From the NCBI GenBank assembly GCA_944326315.1, contig CALVDP010000002.1, forward strand, positions 1 to 64,000: a stretch of 64,000 bases of DNA, read 5' to 3'. The translations under genes were made by a program, and so were the position numbers. The notes under the pieces were generated by a model. That model made no database searches, was not told the DNA's origin, and saw only the letters and a list, made by a program, of their open reading frames with translations. Positions within the stretch are counted from its first letter, which is position 1. Each line of letters starts with the position of its first letter. Shown here in pieces: positions 8,478 through 17,250 of this stretch. This stretch comes from an uncultured Bacteroidales bacterium (GTDB taxonomy: Bacteria > Bacteroidota > Bacteroidia > Bacteroidales > UBA932).

Positions 8478-10379
8478 CTATCGGATTCCCGCCTCGTATG
8501 CCTTTATTCCGGATTCCAGGAATTCAATGAATCCCGGTATGCTCAGGTCGTATCCCCTTATTGGGGCGAGGAGTTCGCCCTCAGGGGAGAGAAGTACATA
8601 ATTCGGCTGCGCATTCACACCGAAACGTGTCCTTACAATGTATGAGTTGGCCCGGCCCATTTCCTTGAGCACGTCACCGCTCTCTGTCGTGATCCAGTCG
8701 GCTTCATCAAGCTTCATCTTGTCGTCAGTGTACAGTGCCACGACGACGAAATCATTCATCAGCATGTCAAGTACCTGAGGGTCGCTCCATACCCTTGATT
8801 CCATTTCCCGGCAGTTCACGCACCCGTGTCCGGTGATATCCACGAACACCGGCTTTCCTGCTGCCTTTGCCGCTTCCAGTCCTTCGTCGAGGCTGAAGTA
8901 TCCGCTCAGACCGAGCGGCAGATGCAGGTCATACTTGTTGGAGCCTTCGGCCGCAGAACCGCCTGCAGACGATGCGTTCTGGACATTCCCGCCGAGTACA
9001 AAGTCCTGTGTCGTGATAGGCGGCAGGTATCCTGACAATGCCTTGAGAGGCGCTCCGAACATACCCGGAATCATGTATACAACGAACGAGAACACGGCTA
9101 TTGCCGCAGCCAGTCTCTTGACTGAAATGTGGTCAGAAGGCGTATCGTGCGCAAATTTAAGCTTGCCGAGCAAGTAAAGGCCAAGAAGGGAGAATGTGAC
9201 TATCCATATCGCGAGATAGACTTCTCTGTCGAGCAGGCCCCAGTGGTATGTCTGGTCTGCAACGCTGAGGAACTTGAAGCCGAGCGCCACTTCTATGAAG
9301 CCGAGTACCACTTTGATGGTGTTCATCCAGCTTCCGCTCTTGAGTTTGGTCAGAAGGGAAGGGAAGAGGGCCAGTATGGTGAACGGCAGGGCGAATGCCA
9401 CTGAGAATGCAAGCATTGTGACCATAGGAGTCCAGAATTCGCCTTCCGTGGACTTGATGAGCACGGTCCCTACAATCGGCCCGGTGCAGGAGAATGATAC
9501 GAGCACCAGTGTCAGCGCCATGAAGAAAATTCCTATCAGACCGCCTTTGTCTGCCTTGCTGTCGGACTTGTTGACCAGTGAGGTCGGGAGCACGATTTCA
9601 AATGCCCCGAAGAACGAGGCGGCGAATACCATGAATACTATGAAGAATATGATATTCGGAATCCAGTGGGTCGCAAGCCAGTTGAAAATGTCCGCAGTCA
9701 CTGCATCACCGCCTACAATCCTTGTTATCAATATTATGAGTGAGATAGGAACAGTGTACAGGAGCACTATGAACAGCCCGTACATGGCAGCCTTGAATCT
9801 TCCGGCCGCAGGTGTGGAAGAGCCTTTGAGGAAGAATGACACAGTCATCGGCACCATAGGGAATACGCAAGGTGTCAGGAGTGCGGCGAAGCCCCAGAGT
9901 ATGGCTTCGATTATAAGTGCCCACATTGACGAGTCATTTGTCTTAACAGGCATTTCGAAGCTATAGAACTCCGGTGCGGCGCATGTGTAGTCTGTGCAGC
10001 ACATCCATGTGATCTCCCCGGCAACGACGGCATCGGGTGCGGTGACATTAAGGTCTATGGCGAATTTCACTTCATCGTAGAATACGGTCTCGCCTTCATA
10101 TTCCACTCCTTCCGTCAGTGCGTAAAGTTCGCCTGCAGGGGAGCAGCCTTCAAGTGTGGTCAGCTCCACGGCACACGGGTACATCTCGCTGTCGGTGTCA
10201 TAGGTATGCCAGCCTTCTGCGATTTTGCCGGTGAATACAATGGAAACCTTTCCTTTGTGCTTTTCCTGTGAGACAGTCCACTCGATGGACTTTTCTGGCG
10301 CCATCACAGCCTGTGCCGACATGCCGATGGAGAACAATGCCGTAGACAACAGGCATAATAGCTTGATCAAATTCTTCAT
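8478..10379 (-). CDS. dsbD: DsbD-like thiol:disulfide interchange protein
   Basis: This inner-membrane reductase carries electrons from cytoplasmic thioredoxin to periplasmic thiols. It has a signal peptide (residues 1-23, ending ISMSAQ-like at SIGMSAQA), an N-terminal immunoglobulin-like domain with a cysteine-rich end (WMCCTDYTC), eight or so membrane segments with the paired motifs TPCVFPMVPMT and FSCTGPIVGT, and a C-terminal thioredoxin domain with GHGCVNCREM as its CxxC site. At 633 residues all three domains are present. It lies between rny (62 bp upstream) and hndC (57 bp downstream) on the same strand; a functional link to hydrogenase is not shown. Confidence 0.92.
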   Translation of the reverse strand: MKNLIKLLCLLSTALFSIGMSAQAVMAPEKSIEWTVSQEKHKGKVSIVFTGKIAEGWHTYDTDSEMYPCAVELTTLEGCSPAGELYALTEGVEYEGETVFYDEVKFAIDLNVTAPDAVVAGEITWMCCTDYTCAAPEFYSFEMPVKTNDSSMWALIIEAILWGFAALLTPCVFPMVPMTVSFFLKGSSTPAAGRFKAAMYGLFIVLLYTVPISLIILITRIVGGDAVTADIFNWLATHWIPNIIFFIVFMVFAASFFGAFEIVLPTSLVNKSDSKADKGGLIGIFFMALTLVLVSFSCTGPIVGTVLIKSTEGEFWTPMVTMLAFSVAFALPFTILALFPSLLTKLKSGSWMNTIKVVLGFIEVALGFKFLSVADQTYHWGLLDREVYLAIWIVTFSLLGLYLLGKLKFAHDTPSDHISVKRLAAAIAVFSFVVYMIPGMFGAPLKALSGYLPPITTQDFVLGGNVQNASSAGGSAAEGSNKYDLHLPLGLSGYFSLDEGLEAAKAAGKPVFVDITGHGCVNCREMESRVWSDPQVLDMLMNDFVVVALYTDDKMKLDEADWITTESGDVLKEMGRANSYIVRTRFGVNAQPNYVLLSPEGELLAPIRGYDLSIPGFIEFLESGIKAYEAGIR

Positions 10380-10441
10380 TTGTACCGGATTTTACTTATG
10401 TGCAATAAAATTTTGTCGGATATTGCCGAGGCAGTCCAGGA

Positions 10442-11983
10442 TTATTTGGCGAATGCCACGGATCTCGTCTCCCTGATGACAGTGATTTTCACCTGTCCCG
10501 GATATACCATCTCTTCCTGTATCTTCTTGGCTATTTCTCCTGACAGTGACTCGGCCTCCTGGTCGCTGACCTGTTCCGCGCCTACGATTACCCTGAGTTC
10601 ACGTCCGGCCTGGATGGCGTAGCTCTTGGTCACGCCCTTGTATGACTGAGCGATGCCCTCCATGTCCTTCAGCCTCTTTATGTAAGATTCGATTACTTCT
10701 CGGCGTGCGCCAGGACGTGCTCCGGAGATGGCGTCACCTACCATGACAAGCGGTGATATGATGGAAGTCATTTCTATCTCCTCATGGTGTGCCCCGATGG
10801 CATTGCATACTTCCGGCCTCTCCTTGTATTTCTCGGCCAGCTTCATGCCCAGTATTGCATGTGGAAGCTCCGGATCCTCATCAGATACCTTACCGATGTC
10901 GTGAAGAAGACCGGCCCTCTTGGCAACTTTAGGATTAAGGCCGAGCTCGGATGCCATGGTGGCGCATATGTTGGCCACTTCACGCGAGTGCTGAAGAAGA
11001 TTCTGACCGTAAGACGAACGGTATTTCATGCGTCCTATCAGTTTTACAAGCTCGATGTTCATTCCATGGATGCCAAGGTCTATGCATGTTCTCTTGCCAG
11101 TCTCCATGATCTCGTCTTCAAGCTGTTTCTGCACTTTGGCGACCACTTCCTCGATCCTTGCCGGATGGATTCTGCCGTCAACTACCAGCTGGTGAAGCGC
11201 AAGCCTTGCCACTTCCCTCCTTACAGGGTCGAAAGCGGACAGCAGGATAGCCTCCGGAGTGTCATCAACAACGATTTCCACTCCTGTGGCGGCCTCCAGA
11301 GCCCTGATATTCCTTCCTTCACGGCCTATGATACGTCCCTTGATCTCGTCGCTTTCAATATTGAATACAGTCACGGCATTTTCAATGGCCGTTTCAGTCG
11401 CAGTCCTCTGGATTGTATTGATTACTATGCGTTTGGCTTCCTTGCTGGCATTCATTCTGGCATCGTCCATCACATCGTTGATATAGGACTGCGCCTGGCT
11501 TCTTGCCTCAGCCTTCATATTCTCCATAAGCTGGTTTTTCGCTTCTGCCGCGCTCATCCCGGCGATGCTTTCAATCTGATGGATGGCCTCCTGGCGGAGT
11601 TTTTCGTATTCATCAGCCTTCTTTGTGGCTATCTCAACCTGGTTCTTCAGGTTCTCCCGTATCGCGTCAGCTTCCCTGTTCTTCCTTCCGAGTTCGGAAT
11701 TCTGCTGGTTGATGCTGTTCTCTTTCTGTTTCAGCCTTGATTCGTTTTCCTGCAGCTGCTTGGTCTTTTCGTTGATATACTGCTCGTGCTCTGTCTTGAG
11801 CTGGAGGAATTTTTCCTTGGCCTGGAAGATCTTTTCCTTCTTGATATTCTCGGCTTCAATCTCGGCCTTCATGATAATGTCTTCCTTCTGCCCTTTGAGC
11901 ATTGACCTGCGGACAGGAATATATATCCCCAATGCTATCGCCGCACCGATGACTGCCGCCAGTATGTAAAATAATATTTCCAT
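10442..11983 (-). CDS. rny: Ribonuclease Y
   Basis: RNase Y is a membrane-anchored endoribonuclease that starts mRNA decay. The start is set at the ATG at 11983, giving 513 residues that begin [19 protein letters not shown], the expected N-terminal membrane anchor; the frame remains open upstream but that part is not conserved. A long charged coiled coil follows (about 30-190), then a KH domain ([15 protein letters not shown]) and an HD domain with HDIGK. The upstream region holds a terminator and a probable 6S-like RNA, so rny likely has its own promoter near 12000. Confidence 0.95.
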   Translation of the reverse strand: MEILFYILAAVIGAAIALGIYIPVRRSMLKGQKEDIIMKAEIEAENIKKEKIFQAKEKFLQLKTEHEQYINEKTKQLQENESRLKQKENSINQQNSELGRKNREADAIRENLKNQVEIATKKADEYEKLRQEAIHQIESIAGMSAAEAKNQLMENMKAEARSQAQSYINDVMDDARMNASKEAKRIVINTIQRTATETAIENAVTVFNIESDEIKGRIIGREGRNIRALEAATGVEIVVDDTPEAILLSAFDPVRREVARLALHQLVVDGRIHPARIEEVVAKVQKQLEDEIMETGKRTCIDLGIHGMNIELVKLIGRMKYRSSYGQNLLQHSREVANICATMASELGLNPKVAKRAGLLHDIGKVSDEDPELPHAILGMKLAEKYKERPEVCNAIGAHHEEIEMTSIISPLVMVGDAISGARPGARREVIESYIKRLKDMEGIAQSYKGVTKSYAIQAGRELRVIVGAEQVSDQEAESLSGEIAKKIQEEMVYPGQVKITVIRETRSVAFAK

Positions 11984-12048
11984 AATTAGTATATATAAAT
12001 TGTATGTTGGTTTTTCCAGTGTATCTGTGTATCTGTCCTTTGCTGCAA

Positions 12049-12086
12049 TAAAAAACGACAGGCCGGCCAAGGAAGCCGACCTGTCG
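12049..12086 (-). terminator. Terminator downstream of the zapA/6S-like RNA unit
   Basis: Read on the minus strand, CGACAGGTCGGC pairs with GCCGGCCTGTCG (12 bp, one mismatch) around a seven-base loop and is followed by TTTTTT. It separates the zapA/ncRNA unit from rny. Confidence 0.85.
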
Positions 12087-12099
12087 GAAATTTTAAAAA

Positions 12100-12284
12100 A
12101 GCCGTCAGCTAAATTTTCAGAAAATCCTATAAAAATAAGATTTGAGCTCCGAAAAGTGGTTCTGACATCCTCCGTCCCGCAATGCGGAATCCCCGTAAGG
12201 GTCACCTAGGTCCGTCATCCCCATTCGAGTGTACCCGGTTTCTTTGTACAATTGTAGATTTCAGCAAATAAGTAGCTAACGGCT
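12100..12284 (-). ncRNA. ssrS: Probable 6S-like regulatory RNA
   Basis: The zapA-rny gap on the minus strand folds as one long interrupted hairpin of about 185 nt. The ends pair over 12 bp: AGCCGUUAGCUA (12284-12273) with UAGCUGACGGCU (12111-12100), one G-U, then U6. Inside, GAAA..GGGU pairs with ACC..UUUUC, and small hairpins CCC-UUAC-GGG and CCGC-AUU-GCGG lie near the middle. A closed long duplex with central open regions is the 6S RNA shape, and ssrS sits next to zapA in E. coli (established). The 5' arm overlaps the last zapA codons, so both ends are approximate. The 6S identity is inference; a structured RNA is well supported. Confidence 0.6.
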
Positions 12285-12572
12285 ATTATTTTCAATATTT
12301 TCCAGATAACCTCTCAATCGCGCCTGAAGATCCTCTTCATCCCGCTTCATATCTTCAATGGCCTTCTCCAGCTCCGCTATCCTTATAAAACTGTTCAATG
12401 CCACGAAAGACAATATCTGGTCCGGACTTTGTCCGGGAGTCATTTTCAGGTACTCATAGAACTTGCTGTCTACTTTCTCTGCCGCCTCACGTATCGCCTT
12501 TTCCTGCTCAGGACTGTCAGCCACAAGAGGAAATCTGTTACCGAGTATCTCTATCGTTATCTTCTGTTCCAT
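12276..12572 (-). CDS. zapA: Cell division protein ZapA
   Basis: ZapA binds FtsZ and bundles its filaments at the division site. The 98-residue protein starts MEQKITIEILG and shows the ZapA pattern: a short beta-rich head with ADSPEQEKAIREAAEKVD, then a C-terminal coiled coil from about residue 60. The start at 12572 is preferred over one seven codons upstream, because the upstream residues are not conserved and this ATG lies one base after the stop of the preceding gene, which suggests coupling. Its last codons contribute one arm of the adjacent structured RNA. Confidence 0.88.
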   Translation of the reverse strand: MEQKITIEILGNRFPLVADSPEQEKAIREAAEKVDSKFYEYLKMTPGQSPDQILSFVALNSFIRIAELEKAIEDMKRDEEDLQARLRGYLENIENNSR

Positions 12573-12573
12573 A

Positions 12574-12843
12574 TCATTTCTCCAACAATGCAATGCATCG
12601 GTCTATTTCCTTTATGAGCCTGTCAATCTTCTCTTTCGCTTCCTCGTCTCCCGACGCGGAAAGAAACGCGTTCTTGAGTTTCAAGTTATCTATCTGTTTT
12701 TCCAACTCTCTGATCTGCTCCTTGTATTCGTCTATCGCCTTATTCTTATGCTGAAGCTCTTCCATTGCGGCATCCCTGTCTCCTTTCGCCTTCTCATATA
12801 GTGAAATGAGACTGCAGATGTCATTCCAGATATCTTCACGCAT
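12574..12843 (-). CDS. Small coiled-coil protein coupled to zapA
   Basis: This 89-residue protein is almost entirely charged heptad-like helix (EELQHKNKAIDEYKEQIREL) and ends in a short helix KIDRLIKEIDRCIALLEK. No enzymatic motif is present. Its stop codon is one base from the zapA start, so the two are translated together and probably made in a fixed ratio. By position and composition it may be a ZapB-like division partner. This is inference: the sequence alone cannot show homology to ZapB. Confidence 0.75.
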   Translation of the reverse strand: MREDIWNDICSLISLYEKAKGDRDAAMEELQHKNKAIDEYKEQIRELEKQIDNLKLKNAFLSASGDEEAKEKIDRLIKEIDRCIALLEK

Positions 12844-12904
12844 AACAAAGGCTCATGCCAAATACTGAGCAAATTTAGCAAAATTCTACAATATAGCAAT
12901 ACAA

Positions 12905-13459
12905 TTATAAGACAGAGGAAATGATTTTCACCTTTTCCTTACCTTTTTCTATTGCCTCCCTGTTCTTCTGTATCATATCCGCATAACGTGCAGGGATGGA
13001 TTTTTCCAAACCTTTCACCACATTCTCCATCTTTACAATGGATTTCATCTGCAGATATGCCCCGAGTACCGCCATATTGTACACTTTCGGGTTGCCTGCT
13101 TCCGCCGCCACTTCAATGGCGTCTATGGAGCACACCGTTATGTCCTTTCTTGCCGGTGCCCTGGTTATGCCGCTCGGGTCATACACCAGAAGTCCTCCCG
13201 GCTTTACCTTGTCCTCAAACTTGTCAAGTGACTGCTGGTTGAGTATTATGGCCGTATCATACTTTGTTATGATAGGCGAGCTTATCTTCCTGTCACTTAT
13301 TATGACGCAAACATTGGCCGTACCGCCTCTCATTTCCGGCCCGTATGATGGCATCCAGGTCACTTCCAGATCCTGCATGATGGCTGAATACGCCAGGATT
13401 TTCCCCATTGAGAGGACGCCTTGGCCGCCGAAGCCTGCTATTATTATTTCTTCCTTCAT
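12905..13459 (-). CDS. korC: 2-oxoacid:ferredoxin oxidoreductase, gamma subunit
   Basis: This is the gamma (CoA-handling) subunit of a 2-oxoglutarate or branched 2-oxoacid:ferredoxin oxidoreductase. The motif GFGGQGVLSMGKILAYSA near residue 9 is the family hallmark. The start at 13459 gives 184 residues (MKEEIIIAGFGGQG), the normal size; the open frame upstream runs into an intergenic repeat and is not coding. It is the last gene of korD-korA-korB-korC, but 229 bp separate it from korB instead of the few bases seen within the rest of the operon. That gap holds a repeat-flanked insertion. Confidence 0.92.
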   Translation of the reverse strand: MKEEIIIAGFGGQGVLSMGKILAYSAIMQDLEVTWMPSYGPEMRGGTANVCVIISDRKISSPIITKYDTAIILNQQSLDKFEDKVKPGGLLVYDPSGITRAPARKDITVCSIDAIEVAAEAGNPKVYNMAVLGAYLQMKSIVKMENVVKGLEKSIPARYADMIQKNREAIEKGKEKVKIISSVL

Positions 13460-13473
13460 ATTTTTTTTGTTTC

Positions 13474-13691
13474 TTTTCCGCGATACCATCGTCAGGCGTC
13501 GCCTCTTCATGTCCTCATTTACCAAAGTAAACTGCGGCATTCATCGCTATCCTTCCTCGGTCTCACATAAAATAAACTGCAAGCCGAGAGCAGAGGACGA
13601 ACTTGTTCGGACTATGCCGAGGCGCAGCGTGATTGTAGACGATGTATAAAATAATTCAAAAACGGATGATTTTTCCGCAATACCATCGTCA
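13474..13691. repeat. Insertion-like segment flanked by 21-bp direct repeats, with palindrome
   Basis: Near-identical 21-mers lie at 13474-13494 and 13671-13691 (TTTTCCGC, then G or A, then ATACCATCGTCA; 20 of 21 match). The second overlaps the korB stop codon. Between them is a non-coding stretch with a palindromic unit at 13579-13629 (AAGCCGAGAGC ... GAACTTGTTC ... TGCCGAGGCGC) related to copies near 41.1 and 45.9 kb. The layout looks like an insertion with a long target duplication, or a duplication of the korB end. It interrupts an otherwise tight operon. Confidence 0.7.
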
Positions 13692-14456
13692 TTTAAGGAC
13701 ATCCTTGATGTCTCCTACCGGATATTTGGCGAACATGTGTTCCACCATCCATTTGTTGGCCTCCACAGGAGAAAGCTTCCATCCGGAATTGCAGGTCGAC
13801 ACAATCTCTATGAATGACAGTCCGACACCCTTGGAACTGTACTCGAATCCTTTTCTGATGGCATTCTTCGCCTTTCTTGCCGCAGCTGCGGTGTGCACGG
13901 ACTGCCGCGAGATATAGGCCGTACCGTCCAGCGCTGCCAGCATCTCCGTGATTTTCAATGGAAAACCGTTGAGCTTGGCATCACGTCCGTATGGAGTCGT
14001 GGAAGTCTTCATCCCAAGCAGTGTCGTCGGTGCCATCTGCCCGCCTGTCATGCCGTATATCCCGTTGTTAATGAAAATCACGACAATATTCTCACCCCTG
14101 CTGCATGCATGTATTATTTCTGCCGTACCGATTGAAGCCAGGTCACCGTCTCCCTGATATGTGAACACGTATTTGTCAGGGCAGAGCCGTTTCGTGGCTG
14201 TAGCCAGCGCCGGTGCACGTCCGTGTGCCGCTTCCTGCCAGTCGATGTCAATATAGTTGTATGCGAATACCGAACATCCTACAGGGCTGATGCCGATGGT
14301 CTTGTCCTGTATCCCCATGTCTTCGATCACCTCTGCTATAAGCTTGTGCACAGTCCCGTGGGAACAGCCGGGGCAATAATGCATCACATTGTCTGTGAGC
14401 AGGGCCGGTTTGCCGTAGACAAGGTTTTCCGGCTTTATCATATCTGATATCTCCAT
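13689..14456 (-). CDS. korB: 2-oxoacid:ferredoxin oxidoreductase, beta (TPP) subunit
   Basis: The beta subunit binds thiamine diphosphate and a 4Fe-4S cluster. Visible motifs are HYCPGCSHGTVHK near the N terminus (cluster and TPP), GISPVGCSVFAYNY, and the TPP motif GDGDLASIG followed by NNGIYGMTGGQ. I chose the ATG at 14456 (255 residues), eight bases after the korA stop; 14441 is a possible alternative. A longer open frame upstream only shadows korA. Motifs fit the 2-oxoglutarate type, but the exact 2-oxoacid cannot be read from sequence. Confidence 0.92.
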   Translation of the reverse strand: MEISDMIKPENLVYGKPALLTDNVMHYCPGCSHGTVHKLIAEVIEDMGIQDKTIGISPVGCSVFAYNYIDIDWQEAAHGRAPALATATKRLCPDKYVFTYQGDGDLASIGTAEIIHACSRGENIVVIFINNGIYGMTGGQMAPTTLLGMKTSTTPYGRDAKLNGFPLKITEMLAALDGTAYISRQSVHTAAAARKAKNAIRKGFEYSSKGVGLSFIEIVSTCNSGWKLSPVEANKWMVEHMFAKYPVGDIKDVLK

Positions 14457-14464
14457 TTCCTGAA

Positions 14465-15547
14465 TTATTTCAAATTGTTGAATTTCCTGAACTCTTCCAC
14501 TATTTCCTCCGGGGTGTAGATGTTGCCTCCCTGTCTCCCGTAGAAGCCTACCGGACATTGGCCGTTGGCAGCGAGTCTGACATCCTCGACCATCTGCCCG
14601 AGATTCAACTCTATGCTCATGATGCTCTTTACTTGTCCGGCTAGTCTGGATATCTCTTTTTCCGGGAACGGGAAAAGTGTGATGGGGCGTATGAGCCCGG
14701 CCTTGATGCCTTCTTCGCGGAGGATGTCCACTGCCGCCTCGCATATCCTGGAGGAGCATCCGAATGCCACGAACAGGTACTCGGCGTCTTCGGTCAGGTA
14801 TTCGCTGAACTTGACCTCGTTTTCCCTTATGTCGTCATATTTGGCCTTGAGCTTCCTGTTGAAATTCTCCTGGGTGTTGGCATCGAGGGAGAGTGAAGTG
14901 ATGACGTTCCTTTCTCTTCCGGCCGGCTTCCCGAGTGTGGCCCACGGGGCGTCCCTGAGTACTTCTTCTTCGGTGCGTCTCGGCTTCATGGGATGGAGCT
15001 CGACCTTTTCCATCAGCTGCCCGATGATGCCGTCCGCAAGTATTATGACCGGATTCCTGTATTTGAAAGCCAGTTCGAATCCCCAGTCTACGAAATCATA
15101 CATGTCCTGCGCCGATGCCGGTGCTATTACAATACAGTGATAATCCCCGTGTCCGCCGCCTTTCACAGCCTGGCTGTAGTCACTCTGGCTCGGCTGTATT
15201 GTCCCGAGTCCAGGACCGCCGCGCATAACGTCCACAATCACGCATGGCAGCTCGGCACCTGCGATGTAGCTTATCCCTTCGCACATGAGGCTTATACCAG
15301 GACTGCTTGAAGATGTCATGACCTTCTTGCCGCAGCTTGCGCCGCCATACACCATATTAATGGAAGACAACTCACTTTCCGCCTGAAGGACCACCATGCC
15401 GGTCGTCTCCCAGGGTTTTTCCTTCATGAGAGTCTCCATCACTTCTGACTGAGGAGTGATAGGGTAGCCGAAGTAACCGTCTACACCGTTGCGTATAGCA
15501 GATATTGCTATCGCTTCATTGCCTTTCATCAATATTTTCTCTGCCAT
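14465..15547 (-). CDS. korA: 2-oxoacid:ferredoxin oxidoreductase, alpha subunit
   Basis: This is the alpha (pyrimidine-binding) subunit of the 2-oxoacid:ferredoxin oxidoreductase. It shows GNEAIAISAIRNGVDGYFGY at the start, then YPITPQSEVMETL, and SSSPGISLMCEGISY typical of the Kor/Vor alpha chain. At 360 residues it is the usual size without a fused gamma domain, consistent with a separate korC. It begins 4 bp after the ferredoxin stop. The complex makes acyl-CoA, CO2 and reduced ferredoxin, which could feed the hydrogenase encoded about 6 kb away. Confidence 0.92.
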   Translation of the reverse strand: MAEKILMKGNEAIAISAIRNGVDGYFGYPITPQSEVMETLMKEKPWETTGMVVLQAESELSSINMVYGGASCGKKVMTSSSSPGISLMCEGISYIAGAELPCVIVDVMRGGPGLGTIQPSQSDYSQAVKGGGHGDYHCIVIAPASAQDMYDFVDWGFELAFKYRNPVIILADGIIGQLMEKVELHPMKPRRTEEEVLRDAPWATLGKPAGRERNVITSLSLDANTQENFNRKLKAKYDDIRENEVKFSEYLTEDAEYLFVAFGCSSRICEAAVDILREEGIKAGLIRPITLFPFPEKEISRLAGQVKSIMSIELNLGQMVEDVRLAANGQCPVGFYGRQGGNIYTPEEIVEEFRKFNNLK

Positions 15548-15551
15548 ATCC

Positions 15552-15770
15552 TTAGATTTTTACCCTGTAGACACTGATTACCGAATCCGGACATACTATT
15601 GCGCAGCTTGCGCATCCGATGCATCCGTCAGAAGAAAGCTCGGCGTACCTGTACCCTTTGCTGTTGACTCCTTTGGAAAGACTGATACATTTGTTCGGAC
15701 AGTTTTCTATGCATACGGAGCATCCCTTGCACCGTTGCTTGTCAATTACTATTGTCCCCTTGAATGCCAT
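15552..15770 (-). CDS. korD: 2x[4Fe-4S] ferredoxin subunit (Kor delta)
   Basis: This 72-residue ferredoxin has two complete 4Fe-4S motifs, CKGCSVCIENCPNKC and CIGCASCAIVCP. It is the first gene of the kor operon and should relay electrons from the TPP site to soluble ferredoxin. A -7 element TATTTTTG lies on the minus strand at 15808-15801, giving a leader of roughly 25 nt. Confidence 0.93.
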   Translation of the reverse strand: MAFKGTIVIDKQRCKGCSVCIENCPNKCISLSKGVNSKGYRYAELSSDGCIGCASCAIVCPDSVISVYRVKI

Positions 15771-15800
15771 TATTGTTCAGATTATAAATTAAATTTTCTT

Positions 15801-15808
15801 CAAAAATA
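15801..15808 (-). promoter_or_regulatory. -7 element for korDABC
   Basis: TATTTTTG on the minus strand matches the Bacteroidota TAnnTTTG consensus and lies about 30 bp before the korD start. No clear TTTG -33 box is seen. Confidence 0.5.
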
Positions 15809-15920
15809 CAAAATCGGCGGAATATTTTTAGAAAAATCTTTCAAATATTTTGTCGCTTCCGGGATGTCGTGACAATGGCTTTTTTTGATTATATTAGCGA
15901 AAATTTTCGATTTTTATCAG

Positions 15921-17186
15921 ATGGACGCGATTTTATTGAAAAATATAAAGTCAGGAGACCGGATCTGCGACATATTCATCAGGGACGGCATTATCGCGGA
16001 TATATTTCCTGCGGGGACAGGGAATGGTGCCGTTGCAGCGGAGACCGAGGTTGTCGACTGCAGCGGGAAGACGGCCCTTCCGGGATTCATAAACATGCAT
16101 ACTCATGCCGCCATGACCTTGTTGCGCGGAGTGGGGGAGGACATCCGCTTTTCAGACTGGATCGGCAGGATCTGGGAGGAGGAAGAGAAGATAGACGATG
16201 ACTATATATACTGGGCGACCAAGGTGGCTTGCCTGGAGATGCTCAGAACAGGTACTACGACCTTCTATGACCAGTACTGGCGTGTCCCTGCGGCGGAAAA
16301 GGCCGTGAGCGAGATGGGGCTGAGGGCTGTGCTTTCGTATGTTCATCTCGACCATTATGATGCGGGGAATTCAGCCAGACAGAGGGAGGAATGCCGCCGG
16401 ATATGGCTTCAGTCCGCTGAGTGGCCGGGGAGCATAGGCATGTCTGTAGCCATACATTCGGTCTATTCGGTGAGCGAGGACCAGATCCTCTGGGCGGCCG
16501 GTTTCGCAAGAAGCCACGGGCTGAAGATCAATGTGCACCTGTGTGAAACGGAGAAGGAGGTCAGGGATTGCCTGGCAAGTCACGGGATGAGTCCGGTGAA
16601 ATATCTTGACAGCCTCGGCGTACTCGGCCCGGATGTCATAGCCGCGCACACGTTGTGGATTGACGATGAAGACATAGCAATACTTGCCGACAGACATGTG
16701 AGCTGTGTGCACAATATCAATTCGAATCTCAAGCTGGCCTCAGGATACAGGTTCAGATATAACGAACTGCGGGATGCCGGAGTCAATGTCTGCCTTGGAA
16801 CGGACGGGTGTGCCTCGTCCAATAACCTGGACATGCTTGAGGCGATGAAGACTGCCGCACTTGTACAAAAGGCGTGGCGCGAAGATCCGGCTGCAATGCC
16901 GCTTCCGGAACTGCTTTCAATGGCCACTGCAAACGGGGCCGATGCCCTGGGGCTGGACACGGGACGGATAGAGAAGGGGCGCATGGCCGATATCCTGATC
17001 ATAGATACGGACAGCAGCTTCTTTCTGTCCAATGCTCCATTCCTCGCCAACTTCGTGTATTCCGCCCACAGCGACTGCATAGAATCGGTCATCTGCGGCG
17101 GGAAGTTTGTGATGAGGAACAGGGTTGTGCCGGGTGAGAATGAGATTCTCGAAGGCGCAAGGCGTGTCCTGGACAAGATCCGTTGA
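15921..17186 (+). CDS. mtaD: Amidohydrolase, MTA/SAH deaminase-like
   Basis: This amidohydrolase is related to 5-methylthioadenosine/S-adenosylhomocysteine deaminases. Metal and catalytic motifs are MHTHAAMTLLRG (HxH), AIHSVYSVSE, NVHLCETEKE and GTDGCASSNNLDM, all in family order. The start at 15921 gives 421 residues (MDAILLKNIK); earlier in-frame codons lie in the AT-rich leader. It is followed 64 bp later by a purine nucleoside phosphorylase, so a role in purine or SAM by-product salvage fits. Other amidohydrolases such as guanine or chlorohydrolase types are possible; substrate is inferred. Confidence 0.82.
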   Translation: MDAILLKNIKSGDRICDIFIRDGIIADIFPAGTGNGAVAAETEVVDCSGKTALPGFINMHTHAAMTLLRGVGEDIRFSDWIGRIWEEEEKIDDDYIYWATKVACLEMLRTGTTTFYDQYWRVPAAEKAVSEMGLRAVLSYVHLDHYDAGNSARQREECRRIWLQSAEWPGSIGMSVAIHSVYSVSEDQILWAAGFARSHGLKINVHLCETEKEVRDCLASHGMSPVKYLDSLGVLGPDVIAAHTLWIDDEDIAILADRHVSCVHNINSNLKLASGYRFRYNELRDAGVNVCLGTDGCASSNNLDMLEAMKTAALVQKAWREDPAAMPLPELLSMATANGADALGLDTGRIEKGRMADILIIDTDSSFFLSNAPFLANFVYSAHSDCIESVICGGKFVMRNRVVPGENEILEGARRVLDKIR

Positions 17187-17250
17187 CTGCCGGCATACAT
17201 GGAAGAAGGTAGTGGTGATAAAGATGAGGAAAAGCTAAATTAAGAAGAAT

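Noticed and set aside
10784..11740. 318-codon plus-strand frame
   Set aside because: It is antisense to rny with no motif or codon bias of its own. The rny protein is conserved throughout.
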